From Halanaerobiales bacterium (GTDB lineage: Bacteria; Bacillota; Halanaerobiia; Halanaerobiales; DTU029), in contig JARRCS010000001.1 of assembly GCA_029981855.1 (NCBI GenBank), forward strand, positions 62,001 to 126,000: a stretch of DNA of 64,000 nucleotides, written 5' to 3'. The notes beneath the pieces were generated by a model, which was not told the origin of the DNA, made no database searches, and worked only from the letters and a program-made list of their open reading frames with translations. Position numbers and translations under genes: made by a program. Positions 52,884 through 59,586 of the stretch are shown piece by piece (the first letter of the stretch is position 1; each line of letters begins with the position of its first letter).

Positions 52884-53729
52884 ATGAAGATAACCGTGTT
52901 AAGCGGTAAGGGTGGTACCGGCAAGACAACCGTTGCTACCAATCTTGCCCTCTCTTTAGAAAATGTACAACTTTTGGATGCTGATGTAGAGGAGCCGGAC
53001 TCCTATATATTTCTTAAGCCCGAGTTCGGCGAAGAATATGAACCTGTTAAAAGGACGGTACCGGTTATAGATGAGGACAAATGCACCGCCTGCCGTAAAT
53101 GTGTCGATTTCTGTGAATATAATGCCCTGGCCATGATGCTCGATAAGGTACTGGTCTTTCCTGAGATCTGTCACAGCTGTGGAGGCTGCATGCGGATCTG
53201 CCCGGAAAAGGCGATTACAGAAAAAGAAAGGGAGATCGGTAAAATCAGGTGGGATGAATCGGGGAAGGAAGTAGAATTCTGGCAGGGAGAGCTAAATATA
53301 GGTGAAGAGTCCTCCGTACCCGTAATTGAACATTTAAAGAAACATATTAATGATGAAAAGACAGTTATTATCGATGCTCAGCCGGGTACAACCTGTCCGA
53401 CGGTTGAAGCGGCAATCGATAGTGATTACTGCCTGCTGGTAACAGAGCCTACCCCCTTTGGTCTGAATGACCTCAAGATGGCTGTAGAGATGATTAAAGA
53501 GATCGGTAAACCCTGCGGGGTTATAATTAACCGTTCTGAAGAGGGATATAACCATATAATTGAAGACTACTGTAAGGAGGAAGGAATTCCAGTTCTAATG
53601 AAAATACCCTTTAAACGCAGAATTGCAGAACTCTACTCTGTTGGTATTCCTTTTGTAGAGGAATTAAGCGGGTGGAAGGAACGATTTCAAGAACTATATA
53701 CCAGAATCAAGGAGGCTATTGAAAAATGA
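52884..53729 (+). CDS. MinD-superfamily P-loop ATPase with inserted ferredoxin domain, 1
   Basis: A 281-residue soluble protein. Deviant Walker A SGKGGTGKTTVATNLA at the N-terminus is followed by a two-cluster ferredoxin insert: CTACRKCVDFCEYNAL (about 67-82) and CHSCGGCMRICPEKAI (about 92-107). The MinD fold resumes with VIIDAQPGTTCPTVEAA and VTEPTPFGLNDLKMAVEMI. The family (COG1149) is widespread in anaerobes and probably handles Fe-S or metal cofactors or electron transfer to NifX-like proteins; no member has a settled role to my knowledge. Overlaps its paralogue by four bases. Confidence 0.93.
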   Translation: MKITVLSGKGGTGKTTVATNLALSLENVQLLDADVEEPDSYIFLKPEFGEEYEPVKRTVPVIDEDKCTACRKCVDFCEYNALAMMLDKVLVFPEICHSCGGCMRICPEKAITEKEREIGKIRWDESGKEVEFWQGELNIGEESSVPVIEHLKKHINDEKTVIIDAQPGTTCPTVEAAIDSDYCLLVTEPTPFGLNDLKMAVEMIKEIGKPCGVIINRSEEGYNHIIEDYCKEEGIPVLMKIPFKRRIAELYSVGIPFVEELSGWKERFQELYTRIKEAIEK

Positions 53730-54592
53730 AGAAGATAACGGTAATCAGCGGGAAGGGGGGAACCGGTAAAACTACGGTCATTTCCAATATGGCTGCCCTG
53801 GCTGAGAACCTGGTACTGGCTGATTGCGATGTGGATGCACCCAATATGCACCTTCTATTAAAACCAGAGATTACTGGAGAGAGGATCTTCAAAAGTGGCA
53901 AGCTGGCTGTCAGGGATGAAAGCAAATGTACGGAATGCTACCTCTGCCTTGAGTTTTGTAGGTTTGGCGCTATTTCAGCTAATTTCGAGATAAATCCCAT
54001 TAAATGTGATGGGTGTGGTGTCTGTGCTGCATTCTGCCCTGCAGGTGCCATTGTCTTAGAAGAGCAGGAAACAGGTTATATTTATATATCCGAATCCGAG
54101 TTCGGACCGATGATTCATGCAAGATTAAAGGCTGGGGCTGATAATTCCGGGAAACTGGTCAGTGAGGTCAGGAAAGAGGCAGATAAGGTTGCAAAGGAGA
54201 AGGGCATGGAACTAATATTGATAGATGGTTCTCCCGGTATTGGATGTCCGGTTATCGCTTCTCTCAATGGAGTAGATGCTGCCTTGATTGTTACAGAGCC
54301 TACTAGATCTGGTTTATCCGATTTAAAAAGGGTTCTTGAGGTAACACGGCACTTTGGTATTCCGGCTATGGTCGTTACCAATAAATATGATTTGAATGAA
54401 GGGATAGTGGCAGAGATAGAAGAATATTGCTGGCAAATGGATATCCCTGTTATAGGAAGAATTCCCTTTGACCCGGTGGTAAATCAATCCTTACGTGATG
54501 GAGAATTACTAATTCGGTATAGAGAAGATAGCAAACCTGCCCAGGCCATTAAGACAATCTGGCAGAAGTTCAAAGAAACAATGGTATTATAA
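53726..54592 (+). CDS. MinD-superfamily P-loop ATPase with inserted ferredoxin domain, 2
   Basis: A 288-residue paralogue of the preceding gene, same architecture: ISGKGGTGKTTVISNMAALA, ferredoxin clusters CTECYLCLEFCRFGAI and CDGCGVCAAFCPAGAI, then LIDGSPGIGCPVIASLNGVD and VTEPTRSGLSDLKRVLEVTR. ATG 53726 overlaps the previous stop (ATGA), so the two are coupled and may form a heterodimer. Such tandem pairs usually sit with NifX-family and DUF5320-type small proteins, both found here. Confidence 0.93.
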   Translation: MKKITVISGKGGTGKTTVISNMAALAENLVLADCDVDAPNMHLLLKPEITGERIFKSGKLAVRDESKCTECYLCLEFCRFGAISANFEINPIKCDGCGVCAAFCPAGAIVLEEQETGYIYISESEFGPMIHARLKAGADNSGKLVSEVRKEADKVAKEKGMELILIDGSPGIGCPVIASLNGVDAALIVTEPTRSGLSDLKRVLEVTRHFGIPAMVVTNKYDLNEGIVAEIEEYCWQMDIPVIGRIPFDPVVNQSLRDGELLIRYREDSKPAQAIKTIWQKFKETMVL

Positions 54593-54674
54593 TAGATTAG
54601 ATTTTACCGTAATGGTATTTCAGGGAACAGATGATTTCCTTAAAGACAAATATTATTTAAAGTAGGTATTAAAG

Positions 54675-54776
54675 ATGCCTGGAGGAGATGGTACAGGTCC
54701 TGTCGGATTAGGTCCAATGACTGGAAGAGGCATGGGTTATTGTGCCGGTAATGATTCTATTAAAGAATTTTCCTGA
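54675..54776 (+). CDS. DUF5320-like glycine-rich mini-protein (short version)
   Basis: Thirty-three residues starting MPGGDGTGPVGLGPMTGRGM and then GYCAGNDSIKEFS. The first 25 residues match the invariant start of DUF5320 proteins (MPxGDGTGPxGxGPMTGRGxGYCAG), small proteins of metal clusters that usually run to 60-120 residues with a coiled-coil and glycine-rich tail. Here the tail is replaced by eight unrelated residues, so it is probably truncated. The upstream site AAGTAGG is modest. Confidence 0.7.
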   Translation: MPGGDGTGPVGLGPMTGRGMGYCAGNDSIKEFS

Positions 54777-54809
54777 TTTTAAGTAACAGTATAATGTTTT
54801 TTGTAATAG

Positions 54810-54845
54810 CCTCCTTGCAAGTAGTTTTTGTAAGGGGGTTTTTTT
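54810..54845 (+). terminator. Terminator of the ferredoxin ATPase operon
   Basis: CCTCCTTGCAA pairs with TTGTAAGGGGG (two G-U or C-A-type irregularities) and is followed by TTTTTTT. A ten-codon ORF, MAKFKYKWAG, with GAAGGAG upstream lies just beyond at 54871-54903. Confidence 0.75.
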
Positions 54846-54918
54846 AAAATAAATTGAAGAAGGAGTTGAAAATGGCTAAATTTAAGTATAAATGGGCTGG
54901 ATAGGTGGAGAAAAAGGA

Positions 54919-54948
54919 TTTGACTAATTTAAAAGAATATATTATAAT
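54919..54948 (+). promoter_or_regulatory. Promoter of the feo operon
   Basis: TTGACT at 54919-54924, 18-base spacer, TATAAT at 54943-54948. An operator-like palindrome lies just downstream at 54961. Confidence 0.65.
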
Positions 54949-54960
54949 AAAATTAAATGA

Positions 54961-54977
54961 AAATGATTACCATTTTA
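54961..54977. promoter_or_regulatory. Fur/DtxR-like operator before feoAB
   Basis: AAAATGATTACCATTTT is a 17-base inverted repeat with one mismatch (AAAATGAT / ACCATTTT). It spans about +7 to +25 of the predicted transcript, and resembles iron-repressor boxes in composition and symmetry. Confidence 0.6.
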
Positions 54978-55067
54978 AAGATTAATTTATTTTTTTCTGT
55001 AAAAGCTAGGGTTGTCTAACAAAAGAGGAAGCTCTTGAAGGAGTAATATTTAAAGTTATCTTCAGCT

Positions 55068-55211
55068 ATGGAGGATTATCCGGAAACTATCTTAAAGTTG
55101 AGTGAAAAAGAAGGGACCATTACAAGTGCAGTAGTTGGAAAGTTTTTAAGGAGTGTGATAATGGTTGAGCCAGGCTACATTACATCAATTAAAACAGGGG
55201 GAAAGGGGTAG
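55068..55211 (+). pseudogene. N-terminal scrap of a DtxR/MntR-family metalloregulator
   Basis: From ATG 55068 the frame gives MEDYPETILKLSEKEGTITS and AVVGKFLRS, closely like the first helix of DtxR/MntR proteins (MEDYLExIxxLxxxxG-V---DIAxxL). Helix-turn-helix, metal-binding and dimer domains are absent: after about 30 residues the frame runs into feoA in another frame and stops at 55211. The site upstream (55043-55067) has no good Shine-Dalgarno. It is the kind of regulator that would control feoAB. Confidence 0.6.
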
Positions 55212-55398
55212 AATTATTGGTTTTATCGGTGGTCGTGGTGTTGTTAATAAGTTAAATGCGCTGGGGCTTAGAGAGGGAAAGGAGATAACTGTAATAAGTA
55301 ATTCTTTCCTTGGTGGACCGGTAACTGTCAGGGTGGATAATACAAAAATCGCAATCGGGCATGGCATGGCAGCTAAAATTATAGTAGAAGTTTTATAA
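55165..55398 (+). CDS. feoA: Ferrous iron transport protein A
   Basis: A 77-residue SH3-like protein that binds FeoB. It has TLHQLKQGERGRIIGFIGGR, LNALGLREGKEITVISNSFL and GGPVTVRVDNTKIAIGHGMA, the full FeoA pattern. TTG 55165 is the start in this frame, with AAGGAG at 55148-55153; the upstream scrap of a DtxR-like gene overlaps it. feoB follows 24 bases later. Confidence 0.92.
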   Translation: MSQATLHQLKQGERGRIIGFIGGRGVVNKLNALGLREGKEITVISNSFLGGPVTVRVDNTKIAIGHGMAAKIIVEVL

Positions 55399-55422
55399 AC
55401 AAACGGAGGTGAAAAAACTTAA

Positions 55423-57231
55423 GTGAAGGTACTATTAATGGGGAATCCTAATGTAGGAAAAAGTGTTATCTTCTCCAGATTGACCGGTACAAGTGTCACC
55501 TCTTCCAACTACCCGGGAACAACCGTTGAATATATAGAAGGCAAGATGAAATGGAGAGGGAAAATAGTCAGGATAATTGATGTGCCGGGAACCTATACCC
55601 TTGAACCGACAAATAAGGCGGAAGAAGTAGCGGTTGATATGTTAAAGGATGGAGATTTAATCGTAAATGTTGTTGATGCTACCAATCTGGAAAGGAACTT
55701 AAACCTGACCCTGCAGCTATTAGAGAGGAAGAAACCGGTTATAGTAGTACTTAATTTATGGGATGAGGCCCTGCACAAGGGTATTGAGATTGATGTGGAA
55801 AAACTTGAGCGATATCTAGGGGTTCCGGTTATTCCAACTGTTGCTACTAAGGGAGAAGGGATTAAAGATCTAATTGCCAGGTTTTCCTATCGGGAAGTAG
55901 TTGAGCGAGAATATGGAATTAGAGAAGAAAGATGGGCTGCTATTGGAAGGATTATAAATGAAGTTCAAAAGCTTAAACACCGTCACCATTCCTTACTGGA
56001 TGTATTGGAAGATATCTCTATTAAACCGGTAACCGGTCTACCTATAGCTGTAATAATACTATATCTTTCTTTCATGATTATCCGGTTTATCGGTGAGGGC
56101 TTAATTAGCTATGTATCCGAGCCCTTTTTTGAAGTTATCTACCGGCCGTTAATGACCAGGTTAAGTGTTCTGGCAGGTTCAGGCGGGTTTCTCCATGACC
56201 TGTTTATCGGCCATTTAATTAACGGGGAGATAGATTTTGAACAGTCTTTTGGATTACTAACCACCGGGATCTATATTCCCCTGGCGTCAGTTGTACCCTA
56301 TATAATTGCCTTCTATTTTGTACTGGGTCTGCTTGAGGACACGGGTTATCTACCCCGGCTGGCCGTACTTGTAGATAATATTATGCACAAGGTAGGTCTG
56401 CACGGTTTTTCCATTATTCCCATGATTTTGGGATTAGGCTGTAATGTACCGGCAGCCCTTTCCATCCGCAGTCTGGAGAGTAAGCGGGAGAAATTTATTG
56501 CCAGCACCTTAATGGTGATTGCCATCCCCTGTATGGCTCAGACGGCTATGATCGTCGGTCTGTTGGGGTCTTATGGTGGTAAGTATATCGGTTATGTCTT
56601 TGTTATTCTCGGTGCGGTCTGGATTACAGTAGGATTATTCCTTAACAGGCTGTTACCCGGTTTCAGCTCTGACCTTTTGTTAGAGGTACCTCCTTTCAGG
56701 GTGCCAAGTATCGAAACCGTTGCCAAAAAGTTATGGATGCGGATTTCTAGTTTCTTCCGGGAAGCAATCCCCTTTGTACTCTTCGGTATTATAATTGTTA
56801 ATTTGCTTTATCTATCGGGAATAATAGAAGTACTGGCAGCCGCTATCGGCCCTTTTTTAAATGTGATTTTTGGCCTGCCAGAGAAAGCGATTACCGCTCT
56901 TTTGATGGGGTTTTTGCGTAAAGATCTGGCAATGGGGATGCTGGCCCCCTTAAATTTAACACCAAAACAACTGGTGGTAGCCAGTACCGTTTTAACCGTT
57001 TACTTTCCCTGTATAGCAACCTTTTCAGTCTTAATCAGAGAACTGGGGATTATCAACATGTTTAAATCGACACTGGTAATGCTGATATCAACAATACTGG
57101 TGGGGGGATTTACCAACTTTGCCTTCCGGGGTGATGGTTTAACCATGGGGGGATGGTTAATTATCATATTAGTATTATTACTCATTAAACGGCTCCCCTT
57201 TAAGGATTATCGTTTCTTTAAGATAAGTTGA
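55423..57231 (+). CDS. feoB: Ferrous iron transport protein B
   Basis: A 602-residue GTP-gated Fe(II) permease. G domain: GNPNVGKSVIFSRLTG (G1), NYPGTT (G2), DVPGTY (G3), LNLWD (G4), in the first 170 residues. The membrane part has Gate-type helices with LGLGCNVPAALSIRSLESKR (cysteine motif) and FLRKDLAMGMLAPL. It is shorter than the E. coli protein but normal for Clostridia. GTG start at 55423 behind GGAGGTG. Preceded by feoA and an iron-box-like operator, so probably iron-repressed. Confidence 0.96.
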   Translation: MKVLLMGNPNVGKSVIFSRLTGTSVTSSNYPGTTVEYIEGKMKWRGKIVRIIDVPGTYTLEPTNKAEEVAVDMLKDGDLIVNVVDATNLERNLNLTLQLLERKKPVIVVLNLWDEALHKGIEIDVEKLERYLGVPVIPTVATKGEGIKDLIARFSYREVVEREYGIREERWAAIGRIINEVQKLKHRHHSLLDVLEDISIKPVTGLPIAVIILYLSFMIIRFIGEGLISYVSEPFFEVIYRPLMTRLSVLAGSGGFLHDLFIGHLINGEIDFEQSFGLLTTGIYIPLASVVPYIIAFYFVLGLLEDTGYLPRLAVLVDNIMHKVGLHGFSIIPMILGLGCNVPAALSIRSLESKREKFIASTLMVIAIPCMAQTAMIVGLLGSYGGKYIGYVFVILGAVWITVGLFLNRLLPGFSSDLLLEVPPFRVPSIETVAKKLWMRISSFFREAIPFVLFGIIIVNLLYLSGIIEVLAAAIGPFLNVIFGLPEKAITALLMGFLRKDLAMGMLAPLNLTPKQLVVASTVLTVYFPCIATFSVLIRELGIINMFKSTLVMLISTILVGGFTNFAFRGDGLTMGGWLIIILVLLLIKRLPFKDYRFFKIS

Positions 57232-57248
57232 CCTCTTCCTACTGCCCG

Positions 57249-57410
57249 TTAGTTTTGTGCTTTAGGAGTGATCAAGTTGCAGATATTTGGTCCGATACCT
57301 AGTAAGACACTTTCTCTATTGGGGAATTTGTAGCCATAGGTGGTTCGTATAGCTGTTGATACAAACTGAACTGCCCGGTCCAGTGCCAGGAGGGTGCCTA
57401 TTTTTTTATT
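57249..57410 (-). pseudogene. Unidentified minus-strand coding remnant
   Basis: The minus strand has an open frame GTLLALDRAVQFVSTAIRTT, YGYKFPNRESVLLGIGPNIC, NLITPKAQN and a stop at 57249. It reads like the tail of a real protein (balanced composition, no low complexity) but has no start codon or ribosome site before it runs into stops at about 57410. I cannot assign a family. Confidence 0.4.
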
Positions 57411-57415
57411 TTACC

Positions 57416-57444
57416 TTGATAATTTTTTTGTAAGGTGGTATACT
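57416..57444 (+). promoter_or_regulatory. Promoter upstream of the NifX gene pair, distal
   Basis: TTGATA at 57416-57421, 17-base spacer, TATACT at 57439-57444, followed by GAGCAAATGACCAAAATTAC at 57453-57472, which resembles GAACAAATGACAATAAATTC at 52277-52296 downstream of the fur promoter. Confidence 0.6.
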
Positions 57445-57492
57445 ATAAATGAAATGAGCAAATGACCAAAATTACCGAAAGGAGATGATCTT

Positions 57493-57534
57493 ATGCCCCG
57501 CGGAACCCCCTATCTGCTTAATAATGGTTATTGA
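57493..57534 (+). other. 13-codon reading frame with a strong ribosome site
   Basis: AAAGGAGATGATCTT then ATG: MPRGTPYLLNNGY and a stop that overlaps the next -35 box. MPRG is the usual start of DUF5320 proteins, so this is either a scar of such a gene or a leader peptide. Confidence 0.4.
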
Positions 57535-57559
57535 CATATGTTTGAAACAGTGATATAAT
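57531..57559 (+). promoter_or_regulatory. Consensus promoter of the NifX gene pair, proximal
   Basis: TTGACA at 57531-57536, 17-base spacer, TATAAT at 57554-57559. TTGACATATGTTTGAAAC is one base different from the promoter of the ferredoxin ATPase pair at 52819. Confidence 0.85.
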
Positions 57560-57606
57560 ATTTTGTGAAAATTTAAAATACATATCAAGGAGATGGTATT
57601 TACAAA

Positions 57607-57975
57607 ATGAAGGTTGCAGTAACTGCGAGCAATAATAACGGGCTAGAGGCGAAGGTTGATTCGCGTTTCGGACGCGCACCCTATTTTGCAATTGTTGATC
57701 TAGATAAGATGGAAGCAGAGTTTATTAACAATTCTGCTACCGGAGCAGCAAGTGGGGCCGGTGTAATGGCGGCTCAAACAGTTGTGGATCAAGGAGTAGA
57801 TGCTTTAATATCCGGTAATTTTGGCCCCAAAGCCTTTAGTGCCCTGAAGGCAGCCAATCTAAAATTATACTCCTTTACTGGCGGCACGGTCAGGGAGGCA
57901 GTTGAGGCCTATAAAAATGGGCAGCTGGAGGAATTATCCAATCCCACCAATCGTGCCCATTCCGGACTTAGATAA
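57607..57975 (+). CDS. NifX/NifB-C-terminal family (dinitrogenase iron-molybdenum cofactor) protein 1
   Basis: A 122-residue protein of the PF02579 fold: MKVAVTASNNNGLEAKVDSR, FGRAPYFAIVDLDKMEAEFI, ASGAGVMAAQTVVDQGVDAL and ISGNFGPKAFSALKAANLKL. Such proteins bind Fe-S or Fe-Mo clusters; with no nitrogenase genes around, this is the stand-alone type found in anaerobes beside MinD/ferredoxin ATPases. It shares its promoter sequence with those ATPases. RBS AAGGAGATGG before ATG 57607. Confidence 0.92.
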   Translation: MKVAVTASNNNGLEAKVDSRFGRAPYFAIVDLDKMEAEFINNSATGAASGAGVMAAQTVVDQGVDALISGNFGPKAFSALKAANLKLYSFTGGTVREAVEAYKNGQLEELSNPTNRAHSGLR

Positions 57976-58086
57976 AAAATAACTAACTGGTTAATCGAAT
58001 TCGCTGATGTACTCTGGGAATCTGATAGGTATGCAGTTAATTTAAAATGGATTTTATTTAGTAACACCCCAGGAGGAGTGATATAA

Positions 58087-58419
58087 ATGCAAAAAATTGC
58101 TATTCCAAGTGAAGGAAATAGATTTGCCCAGCACTTCGGACGTTGCCCCGAGTATACCATTATTGAAACAGATGGCAAGGAAATCCTTAATAAAAAAGTT
58201 ATTCCTAACCCCGGCCATGAACCGGGTTTTCTACCCAGGTATCTAAAGGATTTAGGGGTTGACTGTGTTTTAGCCGGCGGTATGGGTAGAAGGGCTAAAG
58301 ATCTTTTCGATAGCAATGGAATTAAAGTTGTTACCGGGGTCAGTGGTTCTATTGAAGATGGTGTAAAACTGTATCTGGAGGGTAAACTTGAGACTGAGGA
58401 AGATATCTGTGACCACTAA
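58087..58419 (+). CDS. NifX/NifB-C-terminal family protein 2
   Basis: A 110-residue paralogue: MQKIAIPSEGNRFAQHFGRC, PEYTIIETDGKEI, LKDLGVDCVLAGGMGRRAKD and LFDSNGIKVVTGVSGSIEDG. HFGRC with the cysteine is typical of the subgroup. It has GGAGGAGTG before ATG 58087, about 110 bases after the first copy. The C-terminal DICDH may add metal ligands. Likely an Fe-S carrier or assembly factor; a substrate is not known. Confidence 0.92.
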   Translation: MQKIAIPSEGNRFAQHFGRCPEYTIIETDGKEILNKKVIPNPGHEPGFLPRYLKDLGVDCVLAGGMGRRAKDLFDSNGIKVVTGVSGSIEDGVKLYLEGKLETEEDICDH

Positions 58420-58452
58420 AAGAGCATGGCTACTTGTAAGCGAGGTGATTTA

Positions 58453-59313
58453 ATGGCCTGTGGGGATTTAGAAATTGTACTACTGGTAGAGGATACGGTT
58501 CATAAAAGGGGATTTATGGCTGAACACGGTTTGTCCTTCTGGATCAGATACGGAGGGGATGATTATCTCTTTGACACCGGTCAGGGCCTGGTTTTGCTCC
58601 ATAATGCCACTAAGATGGGAATAGATTTAAGTAAACTGGTAGGCGTTTTTTTAAGCCACGGCCACTATGATCATACAGGTGGTTTAAAGGATCTGTTGAA
58701 CATTGTTCCCGATTTGAAGGTTTATGCTCACCCCGGAATTTTTAATCCTAAATACTATCAAGGTGACAATGAATTACGCGAGACTGGGATTGACATCAAA
58801 AGGCAGGCTGTCCCCGGTTTTATCCCAGTAGAAGGGGTAAAGGAAATAGCGGACGGGATCTGGGTTATCAATCAGATCCCGCGTGCTACCGGGTTTGAAG
58901 AAATTGATAGTAACTTTAAGGTCTATAAAGTTAGTTCAGGGGAAGAGCTATCTAAATTCGGCCCAGAGGATGAGCTGTCTGTAGATGATTTTACAGATGA
59001 TCAGTCTCTTTTTATTAAAACTGAGAAGGGTTTGGTAGTTCTCGTAGGCTGTAGCCATGCTGGTATAGTTAATATCCTGGAGTATATCTGGAAGGTTACT
59101 GAAGATAAAGATATCTATGCTATTATCGGCGGTATGCACCTCATAGGTGTGAAGGAGGAGAGGATTAACAGGACGGTTGATTATCTGGCAGATCTTGACT
59201 TTCAGCTATTAGTACCCCTTCACTGTACCGGAATCGGTGCGATTAATCAGATGATTAACAGACTTGGTGAGAGGGTAAGGATTGCTTATACAGGAGATAG
59301 TTTCAGCTTTTAA
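58453..59313 (+). CDS. Metallo-beta-lactamase fold hydrolase (COG1237 type)
   Basis: A 286-residue metal hydrolase. LFDTGQGLVLLHNATKMGID and SHGHYDHTGGLKDLLN (HxHxDH metal motif) are in the N-terminal third; LVGCSHAGIVNILEYIWKVT, IIGGMHLIG and PLHCTG give the remaining ligands. The family includes proteins annotated as methanopterin-type synthases but the true reaction is unsure. The frame opens at ATG 58426; ATG 58453 behind GCGAGGTGA is preferred. It ends the NifX operon and commonly accompanies this cluster in anaerobes. Confidence 0.9.
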   Translation: MACGDLEIVLLVEDTVHKRGFMAEHGLSFWIRYGGDDYLFDTGQGLVLLHNATKMGIDLSKLVGVFLSHGHYDHTGGLKDLLNIVPDLKVYAHPGIFNPKYYQGDNELRETGIDIKRQAVPGFIPVEGVKEIADGIWVINQIPRATGFEEIDSNFKVYKVSSGEELSKFGPEDELSVDDFTDDQSLFIKTEKGLVVLVGCSHAGIVNILEYIWKVTEDKDIYAIIGGMHLIGVKEERINRTVDYLADLDFQLLVPLHCTGIGAINQMINRLGERVRIAYTGDSFSF

Positions 59314-59350
59314 TCTAGCCCTTATTAGTCGAATAATTTCCTTCCTTATA

Positions 59351-59382
59351 AAGTCCATCCATGGGATGGTCTTATTTTTTTC
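59351..59382 (+). terminator. Terminator of the NifX operon
   Basis: CCATCC (59355-59360) and GGATGG (59364-59369) form a tight stem followed by TCTTATTTTTTTC. Confidence 0.7.
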
Positions 59383-59394
59383 TAGAATATACCG

Positions 59395-59423
59395 TTGCAA
59401 ATCGAACAGATGTATGATAAAAT
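59395..59423 (+). promoter_or_regulatory. Promoter with an internal LexA-type SOS box
   Basis: TTGCAA at 59395-59400, 17-base spacer, TAAAAT at 59418-59423. Between the hexamers CGAACAGATGTATG (59403-59416) agrees at 13 of 14 positions with the Gram-positive LexA box CGAACRNRYGTTYG. The gene downstream is a Y-family DNA polymerase, a usual SOS target. Confidence 0.75.
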
Positions 59424-59533
59424 AAGGATGTACTGATGTTTGATTGTTTGATTGGCAATGTCAAAAAATACTGGAGGCAGGTCATACCATTTTAAGCTGT
59501 GATTTACTGCTAGTTGTCAACGGGAGGTGAAAA

Positions 59534-59582
59534 CTGGTTCGGTGGCGCATGAATAGGTTTGTGTAGATTTTAGTAACCAGGT
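59534..59582 (+). repeat. 50-bp dispersed repeat B, copy 2
   Basis: Begins CTGGTTCGGTGGCG and ends AGTAACCAGGT, the relative of 2999-3048. It ends five bases before the polymerase start codon. GGGAGGTG at 59522-59529 lies directly upstream, and pairing of CTGGTT with AACCAG would bring this ribosome site close to the ATG at 59587. Confidence 0.65.
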
Positions 59583-59586
59583 TATT

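Noticed and set aside
57607-58419. Nitrogen fixation genes
   Set aside because: The two NifX-family proteins stand without nifHDK, nifB or nifEN; the stand-alone family is common in non-diazotrophic anaerobes.
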